A program made the translations under genes and the position numbers. Under the pieces are notes generated by a model. That model saw only the letters and a program-made list of their open reading frames with translations. It had not been told where the DNA came from and searched no databases. Below are positions 48,932-56,771 of a stretch of 64,000 bases of DNA, one piece after another. The stretch comes from Verrucomicrobiales bacterium (lineage in GTDB: Bacteria; Verrucomicrobiota; Verrucomicrobiia; Limisphaerales; J093): the NCBI GenBank assembly GCA_015075445.1, contig JABTUJ010000020.1, positions 85,899 through 149,898 of the forward strand. Direction: 5' to 3'. The first letter of the stretch is position 1. Every line of letters starts with the position of its first letter.

Positions 48932-51900
48932 TTACTGTGCAAGTCGGAAGAACCGGGCCGTTCCGGTGGCCGGAAGCGTGATCGAGGAGCCCGTGACACC
49001 GGGGACGGTCTGCCAGGGCGCGGCGCCGAGGGCGTCGGCGGATTGCAGGGTCCAACCGGTGGCCTCGGCCGGCCAGGACACGGTGATGCGGCCGTTCTGG
49101 TACACGATGCTGACGCGGACCTCCGCGGGGGCTGCGGTGGCCTGCGTGAGATCGCGTCCGGCGAGTCCGGCCGTATAGATTCCCTGCACTTCGGCGGGGG
49201 TGAGCGGGCGCTGCCAGAACCCGACGTCGTCCATTTTCCCATGCCAGTATCCGAAGGCCGGGGTGACGCCGTCGTCGCGGGTTTTGACTCCGAGGGCGAG
49301 CGAGGCCATGGCTGGCGGGTTGATGAGCGTGCCGTCGTAGGTGGCGGCGGCGGCTTGGAGACCGTTCTGGTAGACGCGGAGCGTGCCGCCATCGCAGACG
49401 AACGCGACGTGTTCCCATTTGCCGGTGGGCAGGGGCTGTTGGGTGCGGGCGCTGACGACGCTTCCGCCGCTTTGGGTGATGTAGTTGCTGAGGTCGCCGG
49501 CGCTCTCGTTGGCGCCGAAGTGGAACTGGCCGGTGGAGCTGGGGTCGCCCCAGTTCTTGGCGATCGAGGCCCAGGAGGGGAGGGATTCGGCCCAGACCCA
49601 GGCGGAGAGGCTCATGACGCGGTCCGGTTTGGGGTAATCCGGGATCCAGACCCACTCGGACACGGAAGGTCCGCCGAAGTTGAGGGCGCCACCGATCTGG
49701 CCGCTCACCCATTGCGAGTCGTCGCCGGCGTAGTTGGTGAGTTCGCCATCGGGAGCCACGGCGCCGCCGGTGACCGAATTCTGGGCGGTGAGGCCGGAGG
49801 TTTCGTCGAAGCGCCAATGGCCGATGAGGCGGTCGGTGATGCTGGCGGCCAGGACGAGCGTGGCGCCGGCGCTGGTGACGGAGGCGGCGGGGTTGGTGAC
49901 GACGACGCGGTAGTTGCCCTCGTGGGCGGAGGTCACGCCGGTGAGGGTCAGGGTGGCGGTCTGGGAGCCGCTGATGCCGGCGCCGTCGCTCACGTCCACG
50001 CCGTCTTTCCGCCACTGGTAGCTCAGGGGCGAGGTGCCGGCGGCGGTCACCTGGAAGGCCACGGTGCTGCCGGCAGCGACGGCCCGGCCGGCGGGATGGA
50101 CGAGGATGACGGGGGGATCGTAGAGCAGCACATCGACACCGGTTCGATGGGCGGTGAGGTTGAAGGGGTTGCCGGCGTAGCTGCCGACCGGTTCGCTGGC
50201 ATCAAGCAGTCCGTTGCCGTTGACGTCGCGGAAGGCGGTGACGTGGAAATCGTTGCCCGGGGGGATGTGCGCGATCACGTAGGGGCCGGGGTTGGCAATG
50301 GCTTCGGTGTAGGCGCTGCCCATCGCGGCGATGTCGGCGGGCACGATGGCGGCGTCTCCATTCAACTCGGCGTGGTTGCCGTTGGGGCTGAGGTCGGTGC
50401 CGGTGCCGTCATCGAAGTTCCAGTAGCCGGCCAGGCCCTCCTCGTTCCCGGTGAGGCTGCTCCGTTGGCCGGCGGCGATCTCGGGTCCGGAGAGGGCGCG
50501 GCGCCAGATGGAGATTTCGTCGAGTTCGCCGGTGGCAAATTCCCCGGAGCCACCGAAGGCGCCGAAGTAGAACGGGGCATTATGGTTGGGGATGGGCGTG
50601 GCGCTGCTATCGCGCTGGGCCACGAGCTTGCCGTCGAGGTAGCTGGCGAAGCCGCCGGGGGTGCCTTGAGTCCAGGTGAGGGCGACGTGGTGCCATTGGC
50701 CGTCGGTGAGGTTGGGTCCCGCGCTGATGCCGTTGACGCCCCCGTCGTTCGAGAGGATGTGGAGGCCGTTCCAGGTGGAGACGATCCACCCGCCGGACTG
50801 CTGACGGACGGCGGACTGGGACACGCTGCCGCGGAACCAGTATTGGACGGTGAGTTCGGCGCCGCTGACATCGATGGCGGGGGTGATGGCGAAGTCGCCG
50901 TTGCCGTCGAGTTTGAGCACCTGGTTGCCGACGCGGCGTTGTCCGGCGGTGACGAGGAGGGGGCCGGTCTGGGCGCCGGCATAGGTGATTTCGCCGGCGA
51001 TGCTCACGCCGCCGGCGACGACCTCGAGGCTGGCGGGGTCGCTGGTGGTGCTGCCCGGCGTGTTGCTCACGACGACGGAGTAGACGCCCGCATCGGTGGG
51101 TTGGACGCCGGTGAGGGTGAGCGTGGCGGTGCGGGAGCCGGCGACGCGGCCGCCCTCGGTGAGCGGCAGGTTGTCCTTGCGCCATTCGAAAGCGAGGGGG
51201 GCGGAGCCGGCGGCTTCGACGGTGAAGGAGACGGTTTCGCCGACCCCGGTGCGTTGGCTGCGGGGCTGGAGGGTGATGCGGGGCACTTCGACGAGCACGA
51301 CGTCGACGCCGGTTTGGGTGCCGGCGAGGGTGAAGGGGTTGCCGGCGAAGGCGCCGAAGGGTTCCGTGGGATCGCGGTGACCGTTGTCGTTGACGTCGCG
51401 GAAGGCGATGACGGTGTAGCCGGGTCCGTCCGGGAGGCCGCTCAGTTCGTACGGGCCGGGGGCGTCGAGACGGAGGTTGGCGAGTCCGCCGCCGAGGCCG
51501 GGGATGTTGGCGGGTTCGATGAGCGCGTCCCCCCACAATTCGGCGTGATAGAGGTTGGGGGAGGTGTCGTTCGGGGTGCCGTCGTCGAAGTTCCAGTACC
51601 CGATGAGGTCGGGTTCGTTGCCGGTGAGGCGGCGGTTCCACTGGGCGGTGACTTCGGCGGGGGTGAGGGCGCGGCGCCAGAGGGCGATTTCGTCGAACTG
51701 GCCCTGGGCGAATTCACCGGTGCCATTAAACGAGCCGAAATAGACCTGGGCATCGTGGTTCGGGATGGGGGTGTCAGCGCTATCCCGTTGCTCGACAAGC
51801 TGGCCGTCGAGGTAACTGGCGAAACCGCCGGCGGTGCCTTGTTTCCACGTCATGACGAGGTGGTGCCATTGGCCGTCGGTGAGCCGTTCGCCGGCGGAGA

Positions 51901-52276
51901 TACCGGTGGTGGCGCCGTCGTGGGAGAGGATGTGGCGGTTGTTCCAGCCGGCCACGAGGTAGCCGCCGCTTTGCTGCCGCACGGCGGACTGGAGGCTGCT
52001 GCCGCGGAACCAGTACTGAATCGTGATTTCAGGGCCGGAGAGGTCCGTCAGGGTGGTCGAGGCGAAGTCGCCGTCGCCATCGAGCGCGAGGACCTGGTTC
52101 CCGGGGAGGGTTTGGACGGCCTGGACCCGGACCGGGCCGGGCTGGTCACCCGTGTAGGTGATGGTGCCGGCGACGCTGGCGGCCTGGCCTACGAGGGTGA
52201 GGCTGGGGAGCAGGGAGGCGACGAGGAGGGGAGCCAGGAGGTGCTGGCCGTGCCTTGCAGGACGGGTCGGTTTCAT
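48932..52276 (-). CDS. Secreted LamG/immunoglobulin-repeat protein
   Basis: A 1,114-residue protein with a signal peptide (ATG 52,276; hydrophobic core ending VGQAAS). It contains two closely similar ~390-residue units, each a LamG domain (GNQVLALDGDGDFA, then TIQYWFRGS; LTDGQWHHLVMTW; GYWNFDDGT) followed by an Ig-like domain (VSFTVEAAGSAPLAFEWR; ATLTLTGVQPTDAGVYSV). A third, different LamG domain (IGHWRFDETSGLTAQNSV) and a short C-terminal module ending ARFFRLAQ follow. It probably binds glycans outside the cell. It is divergent from the AraC regulator, with 121 bp between them, so that regulator may control it (inference). Confidence 0.82.
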   Translation of the reverse strand: MKPTRPARHGQHLLAPLLVASLLPSLTLVGQAASVAGTITYTGDQPGPVRVQAVQTLPGNQVLALDGDGDFASTTLTDLSGPEITIQYWFRGSSLQSAVRQQSGGYLVAGWNNRHILSHDGATTGISAGERLTDGQWHHLVMTWKQGTAGGFASYLDGQLVEQRDSADTPIPNHDAQVYFGSFNGTGEFAQGQFDEIALWRRALTPAEVTAQWNRRLTGNEPDLIGYWNFDDGTPNDTSPNLYHAELWGDALIEPANIPGLGGGLANLRLDAPGPYELSGLPDGPGYTVIAFRDVNDNGHRDPTEPFGAFAGNPFTLAGTQTGVDVVLVEVPRITLQPRSQRTGVGETVSFTVEAAGSAPLAFEWRKDNLPLTEGGRVAGSRTATLTLTGVQPTDAGVYSVVVSNTPGSTTSDPASLEVVAGGVSIAGEITYAGAQTGPLLVTAGQRRVGNQVLKLDGNGDFAITPAIDVSGAELTVQYWFRGSVSQSAVRQQSGGWIVSTWNGLHILSNDGGVNGISAGPNLTDGQWHHVALTWTQGTPGGFASYLDGKLVAQRDSSATPIPNHNAPFYFGAFGGSGEFATGELDEISIWRRALSGPEIAAGQRSSLTGNEEGLAGYWNFDDGTGTDLSPNGNHAELNGDAAIVPADIAAMGSAYTEAIANPGPYVIAHIPPGNDFHVTAFRDVNGNGLLDASEPVGSYAGNPFNLTAHRTGVDVLLYDPPVILVHPAGRAVAAGSTVAFQVTAAGTSPLSYQWRKDGVDVSDGAGISGSQTATLTLTGVTSAHEGNYRVVVTNPAASVTSAGATLVLAASITDRLIGHWRFDETSGLTAQNSVTGGAVAPDGELTNYAGDDSQWVSGQIGGALNFGGPSVSEWVWIPDYPKPDRVMSLSAWVWAESLPSWASIAKNWGDPSSTGQFHFGANESAGDLSNYITQSGGSVVSARTQQPLPTGKWEHVAFVCDGGTLRVYQNGLQAAAATYDGTLINPPAMASLALGVKTRDDGVTPAFGYWHGKMDDVGFWQRPLTPAEVQGIYTAGLAGRDLTQATAAPAEVRVSIVYQNGRITVSWPAEATGWTLQSADALGAAPWQTVPGVTGSSITLPATGTARFFRLAQ

Positions 52277-52397
52277 AAGCTGGTAACGGGAGAGAACGTA
52301 GCGATGCGAGGCCGGGATGGCGTGCACAATCTGGTATTGGGAAAAATTGAACAAAGTGGCAGCGGGGGATTGCGGGCGGCCTCGAGCAAGCGTAAAA

Positions 52398-53417
52398 ATG
52401 CAAGCCATGAAGCCCGCTTCAAGACCGGCGATCTTTCTGAGTCCGGGAGCGACGTATCACGCGGATCGGTGTGAGCCCTTGGTGCAGGCGGTCGAGCGCG
52501 GCGAGGTCGAGCTGGTGGCGTGGGTGCATCGGGGGTACCCGGGGCGGGCCCTGCCGGCGCGGCTGCTGCCGGAGATCTCGACCGTGGGCTACTGGAATGC
52601 GACGGGCGTGCCGGGCTGGGGACTGGACTGGCACCGGAACGAGGGCATTGAGTTGACGTTCGTCTCGCGGGGCCGGACCGCGTTCCTGGTCGAGGGGGAG
52701 CGTTTCCCGCTCGAGAGCGGGCATCTGACGGTGACGCGGCCGTGGCAGAAGCACAAGGTGGGCGACCCGCACATTGGCTCGACGCGGCTGCACTGGCTGA
52801 TCCTGGATGTCGGCGTGCGGCGTCCGGACCAACCCTGGCAGTGGCCGGACTGGCTGATTCTGTCGCCGGCGGACCGGCGGCGTTTGACGACGATGTTGAG
52901 CCAGAACGAGCAACCGGTGTGGCGGGCGAACCGGGAGATCGCGGAGTGTTTCGAGCGGATGGCCGGGCTGGTGCGAACGGGCGAACCGGTGGCGGCACAG
53001 AGCCGCTTGCAGGTGCGCATCAACGAGCTGCTGCTGGCCCTGCTCGATCTGCTGACGCGGCGCAACCCGACGCTGGACCCGCACCTGGTGACGACCCGTC
53101 GCTCGGTCGAGATGTTCCTGCAGGCTTTGGACGATCATCTCGATCAGCCGTGGACACTCGAAGAAATGGCGGAACGGTGCGGTCTTGGGCGCAGCCGGTT
53201 TGCCGATTACTGTCGGGAAATAACGAACATGACGCCGGCCGCCTTCCTGACGCAGCGCCGGGTGGGGGCCGCGCAGCGCCTGTTCCGGGCGGAACCGGGG
53301 CTTTCAATCACCGAGGTGGCGCTGCGCTGCGGGTTCCAGAGCAGCCAGTATTTCGCCACGGTCTTCCGTCAGGTGACCGGTCGGACGCCGCGGGACTACC
53401 GGCGGGCTGCGGGATGA
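52398..53417 (+). CDS. AraC-family transcriptional regulator
   Basis: A 339-residue regulator: N-terminal cupin-like sensing domain (WHRNEGIELTFVSRGRTAFL, ESGHLTVTRPWQKHKVG) and a C-terminal double helix-turn-helix (WTLEEMAERCGLGRSRF; LSITEVALRCGFQSSQYFA, then FRQVTGRTPRDYRR). It likely senses a sugar and acts on nearby promoters. ATG 52,398 is chosen; ATG 52,407 is equally possible. Its stop overlaps the start of the following pseudopilin gene (ATGA), an unusual coupling of a regulator with a pseudopilin. Confidence 0.88.
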   Translation: MQAMKPASRPAIFLSPGATYHADRCEPLVQAVERGEVELVAWVHRGYPGRALPARLLPEISTVGYWNATGVPGWGLDWHRNEGIELTFVSRGRTAFLVEGERFPLESGHLTVTRPWQKHKVGDPHIGSTRLHWLILDVGVRRPDQPWQWPDWLILSPADRRRLTTMLSQNEQPVWRANREIAECFERMAGLVRTGEPVAAQSRLQVRINELLLALLDLLTRRNPTLDPHLVTTRRSVEMFLQALDDHLDQPWTLEEMAERCGLGRSRFADYCREITNMTPAAFLTQRRVGAAQRLFRAEPGLSITEVALRCGFQSSQYFATVFRQVTGRTPRDYRRAAG

Positions 53418-54259
53418 ATCCGGGCTTCCGCAAAGCCGGGCGGTTGAGGAACGGGCGGGGCCACGGCTACGCTTGGCGGGTGCAATGGGAATCACGGTGT
53501 GGGTGGCCGGCGACTTCGGGCCCGGCGACCGGGGCAGGGGAACCGCGCTGGCGGGCAAGCGCCGGCCGGCCGGTGGGCTTCACGCTGATCGAGTTGCTCG
53601 TGGTGATCGCCGTCATCGCGGTGCTGGCGGCGCTGCTGCTGCCGGCCTTGAGCGGGGCCAAGCGGCGTTCGAGCGGGGCGGTGTGCCGGTCGAACCTGCG
53701 GCAGATGGGGTTGGCCTGGGAACTGTACCTGGGAGACCACAGCGAGCGCTTCCCGGATCGTCGCGATTTGAAGCGGTCGTTGCCGGGCGGGTATCGGCCC
53801 TGGACGACGTGGCCGCCCTCGGATCCGCGGGCCGGCTGGGCGATGGAGGTGCTGGCCCGCGAGTTGCCGGAGACGGAGGTCTGGCGATGTCCCGAGACCC
53901 GCCGATCCGTCTGGGCAGACGCGACGGCGGTCTGGCAGGCGGGCGGTGCGGGCCCGGAGGCTCCACGGTCCAGCTATTGGATGTGGCGGTTCGATCGAGC
54001 GGATGAGCCGGTGCCGCTGGATGTCTTTTGGGGGAAGACGCGCTCCCAGGCGGTCGTGGACCTCGAGCAGTCCGGCAACCCGCAAGTGGGAGCCGTGCAT
54101 GGACCGGGGGACGTGGAGCTGGTCACCGATGTGTATTTCCCGGCCACTGCACCGGGGGTCGAGGAGGGGCTACGGGGTCGCGCGCCGCATTCTGGGGGAC
54201 GGCACCGGCTGTTCCTGGACGGCCGCGCCGTCTGGTTCCGCGACCGGCGGCTGCATTGA
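53414..54259 (+). CDS. Pseudopilin-like protein coupled to the AraC gene
   Basis: A 281-residue protein with a prepilin-type segment RPVGFTLIELLVVIAVIAVL near residue 55, LLPALSGAKRRSSGAVC, CRSNLRQMGLAWELYL, and a C-terminal HRLFLDGRAVWFRDRR (DGxxxW form of the H-x-DG signature). ATG 53,414 overlaps the AraC stop and leaves a long leader of about 54 residues before the cleavage site. A GTG at 53,480 would shorten it and is a good alternative. Likely a minor pseudopilin or export-system substrate. Confidence 0.78.
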   Translation: MNPGFRKAGRLRNGRGHGYAWRVQWESRCGWPATSGPATGAGEPRWRASAGRPVGFTLIELLVVIAVIAVLAALLLPALSGAKRRSSGAVCRSNLRQMGLAWELYLGDHSERFPDRRDLKRSLPGGYRPWTTWPPSDPRAGWAMEVLARELPETEVWRCPETRRSVWADATAVWQAGGAGPEAPRSSYWMWRFDRADEPVPLDVFWGKTRSQAVVDLEQSGNPQVGAVHGPGDVELVTDVYFPATAPGVEEGLRGRAPHSGGRHRLFLDGRAVWFRDRRLH

Positions 54260-54290
54260 GGACGGTTCGCGCACAGGCGAGTCGAGACAG

Positions 54291-54489
54291 GCGAATGGGG
54301 ACCGACAGAGGGGAACAGACGAATGGGGACAGGCGAATGAACAAGGGCCTGGGCAGGGCGATGGGGAGAGTATGCGCCCTCACCGATTCGCGCCGCCCCA
54401 TCCGCGACTTCCCATTCACCAGCCCCCATTCACCAGTCCTCATTCGTCTGTCCTCATTGTCTGTTCCCCTCTGTCGGTCCCCATTCGTC
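54291..54489. repeat. Long inverted repeat with 28-bp perfect arms
   Basis: The arms 54,293-54,320 and 54,459-54,486 are exact reverse complements. Around them the similarity continues imperfectly through repeated GAATGGGGAC-like words on the left and CCCCATTC/CCTCATTC-like words on the right. The 138-bp middle is unrelated. The element lies between the pseudopilin and dehydrogenase genes and could form a cruciform or a strong transcript hairpin. Confidence 0.85.
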
Positions 54490-54529
54490 AGTCTTGCCCC
54501 CGGCCGCGGGACGCACCAAGCTGCGCTGG

Positions 54530-55600
54530 ATGGCTGGCTTCAAGGTTGTGGTGCTGCGGCATGGATACCTCTCGACGGAGACCGAGCGGCGGGTGGTGCT
54601 GGCGGCCGGGGGCACGCTGGTGGACACCGACGGGTGGCCCCTCGACGCAGCTTTGAAGGAGTGCGAGGAGGCGGAGGGCATGCTGGTGCGCTGGTTCCCG
54701 CTGGGACTGGACCTGCTGCGCCGGTTCGGGCGATGCCGCATCGTGGTTCGGTACGGGGTGGGCTATGACAACGTGGATTTGGCGGCGGCGACGGCGGCCG
54801 GGATCATGGTGGGGCACGCCCCGGCGTATTGCTGCGACGAAGTGGCGACGCACACCCTGGCCTTGTTACTGGCCTGTGTCCGGAATGCGGTGACGATCCA
54901 CCAGCGGTTGGCGCGTGGTGGCTGGGAACCGAACCCGCCGGAGAAGAGCCATCGGATGGCCGGTCGCACCTTCGGCTTGGTGGGGTTCGGGAACATCGGG
55001 CAATCCGTGGCGCGCAAGCTGGGCGGCTGGGGGATGCGTTTGTTGGCCACCGATCCGTACGTGGAGCCGGCGCGGGCCGCGGCCGTGGGGGTCGAGCTGG
55101 TGGACCTGGAGGCGTTGTGTCGCCAGTCGGATTACGTGTCGCTGCACGTGCCGTTGTTGCCGGAGACGCGACACCTCATCGGCCGTCGCGAGTTCGAGTG
55201 GATGAAGTCGGGGGTGACGGTGGTGAACACGGCGCGCGGGCCCGTTTTGGACACGGCGGCACTTCTGGCGGCGCTCAATGCCGGGCGGGTGAACGCGGCG
55301 GGGCTGGACGTGTTTGAAGAGGAGCCGCTGGCGGCGTCTTCGCCCTTGCGCGGGCATCCGCGGGTGGTTCTGTCCGACCACACCGCCTGGTATTCCGAGG
55401 AATCGCTGGCCGAGTTGCAGCGCACGGTGGCGGAGGAAGCCGTGCGGGTCTGCACCGGCGGTCTGCCCGTGGCGCTGGCCAATCCGGAGGTGCTCCAGCG
55501 TCTGGGTCGCGCGTCCGAGTGGACACCGAACGATTCCGCCCGGTGGCAGCTCAAGCGACTGGCGCACCAGCGCGTCCCGGTCGAGGCGATCTCTGCATAA
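54530..55600 (+). CDS. D-2-hydroxyacid dehydrogenase (CtBP-like)
   Basis: A 356-residue NAD-dependent dehydrogenase. Rossmann motif GLVGFGNIGQSVARKL near residue 150; catalytic Arg in VNTARGPVLD, Glu in LDVFEEEPL and His in LSDHTAWYSEES. VVRYGVGYDNVDL precedes the domain hinge. The DHTAWYSEES form resembles C-terminal-binding-protein-like dehydrogenases rather than SerA; no ACT domain is present. It reduces or oxidises a 2-keto/2-hydroxy acid of unknown identity. ATG 54,530 gives the standard N-terminus; the open frame upstream extends into the inverted repeat. Confidence 0.87.
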   Translation: MAGFKVVVLRHGYLSTETERRVVLAAGGTLVDTDGWPLDAALKECEEAEGMLVRWFPLGLDLLRRFGRCRIVVRYGVGYDNVDLAAATAAGIMVGHAPAYCCDEVATHTLALLLACVRNAVTIHQRLARGGWEPNPPEKSHRMAGRTFGLVGFGNIGQSVARKLGGWGMRLLATDPYVEPARAAAVGVELVDLEALCRQSDYVSLHVPLLPETRHLIGRREFEWMKSGVTVVNTARGPVLDTAALLAALNAGRVNAAGLDVFEEEPLAASSPLRGHPRVVLSDHTAWYSEESLAELQRTVAEEAVRVCTGGLPVALANPEVLQRLGRASEWTPNDSARWQLKRLAHQRVPVEAISA

Positions 55601-55607
55601 ACACACC

Positions 55608-56669
55608 ATGAAACCATCCTTCTGGTCCCCAATGTCCTGGTGGCGTGAGGGCCCCAATCCAAACCGAACCAACTCCCTGAACGGCGGCGCCCTGTGGCGC
55701 CGTGGCCGCGCCCCCGGTTCCTGGCTTGGGCTGGCTGTGGGCGGGCTGCTTCTCGGAGGGTGCGGAGGTTCCTTTGCGACAAGAGCCGCCGACCGGGCTG
55801 ACGCGGCTGGGACGTCCCGACGTGCAGCCACGCCGCTGTTCGCCCGGACGAACCTGGTGGCGTGGTGCGTCGTGCCCTTCGACGCCGGGAAGCGGACGCC
55901 CGCTCAGCGCGCGGCGATGCTCCAGCGATTGGGTTTCGGGTGGCTGGCCTATGACTATCGGGCTGAGCACGTCCCGACCTTCGATGACGAGTTGGTGCAG
56001 CTCAGCAAGCACAATGTTCGCCTGCTGGCGTGGTGGTTCCCTGGGGAGCTCAACGACGAGGCGCGCCACATCCTTGACGTCCTGAAACGCCACGATCAGC
56101 GCGGGGTCCAGCTCTGGGTCAGCGGAGGGGGCGAACCCGTTCGCGATGCCGCGGAGGAGAAGGCCCGCGTCGGGGCCGAGGTGCGGCGGCTCCGGCCGAT
56201 TGCGGAGGCGGCGGCCCGACAGGACTGCGTCGTGGCCCTGTACAACCACGGCGGGTGGTTTGGCGAGCCGGAGAACCAGATCAAGATCATCCAGCGGTTG
56301 AAGGAGGACGGCATCTCCAACGTCGGGATCGTCTATAACCAGCACCACGGACACGCGCATCTGGATCGGTTCGAGGAGCTGCTGCGCCGGATGAAACCGC
56401 ACCTGCTGGCCTTCAATCTCAACGGCATGACCCGCGACGGCGATCAGCACGGGAAGAAGATCCTGCCCTTGGGCCAGGGTGATCTGGATCTGACGTTGCT
56501 GCGCCTCCTGCGGGACAGCGGCTGGCAGGGGCCGGTCGGCTTGCTCAACCACACCGACGAGGACGCGGAAGGTCGGCTCCGCGACAACCTCGCGGGGCTG
56601 GACTGGCTGGTGGCCCAACTCGAGGGTCGTCCGGCCGGGCCCCGCCCGGAGCCCGCGACCTGGCGCTAG
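55608..56669 (+). CDS. Lipoprotein with isomerase-like TIM barrel
   Basis: A 353-residue protein 7 bp after the dehydrogenase gene. The N-terminus is long and charged before the lipobox LLLGGCGG (Cys near residue 53), so it is probably membrane-anchored. The rest looks like an AP-endonuclease-2 barrel: RLGFGWLAYDY, LLAWWFPGEL, CVVALYNHGGWFGEPE, VGIVYNQHHGHAHLDRF and GLLNHTDEDAEGRL, with metal-ligand-like Glu/His/Asp. It may handle a sugar or polyol with the adjacent dehydrogenase (inference). Confidence 0.75.
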   Translation: MKPSFWSPMSWWREGPNPNRTNSLNGGALWRRGRAPGSWLGLAVGGLLLGGCGGSFATRAADRADAAGTSRRAATPLFARTNLVAWCVVPFDAGKRTPAQRAAMLQRLGFGWLAYDYRAEHVPTFDDELVQLSKHNVRLLAWWFPGELNDEARHILDVLKRHDQRGVQLWVSGGGEPVRDAAEEKARVGAEVRRLRPIAEAAARQDCVVALYNHGGWFGEPENQIKIIQRLKEDGISNVGIVYNQHHGHAHLDRFEELLRRMKPHLLAFNLNGMTRDGDQHGKKILPLGQGDLDLTLLRLLRDSGWQGPVGLLNHTDEDAEGRLRDNLAGLDWLVAQLEGRPAGPRPEPATWR

Positions 56670-56718
56670 CCCGGACAGCCCATCCTCTGCACGAAAGCGC
56701 GACAGACCGTAGCCAGAC

Positions 56719-56731
56719 CGTCGGCGCCTAC
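56719..56731 (-). repeat. Partial inverted copy of the GC-type hairpin repeat
   Basis: Only the outer half of the element (GTAGGCGCCGACG on the minus strand) remains. Just upstream, 56,698-56,711 repeats the GCGACAGACCGTAG flank that also precedes the copy at 20,446. Confidence 0.6.
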
Positions 56732-56771
56732 TTCGGGGAGGAGGTATCCGTCGGGTGGGAAGTGACACGCT

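Noticed and set aside
46480..52474. Very long plus-strand frames (833 and 1,201 codons) opposite the oxidoreductase, pseudopilin and LamG/Ig genes
   Set aside because: They run across several genes with recognised domains on the other strand and have Gly/Ala/Val/Asp-biased composition typical of antisense frames.
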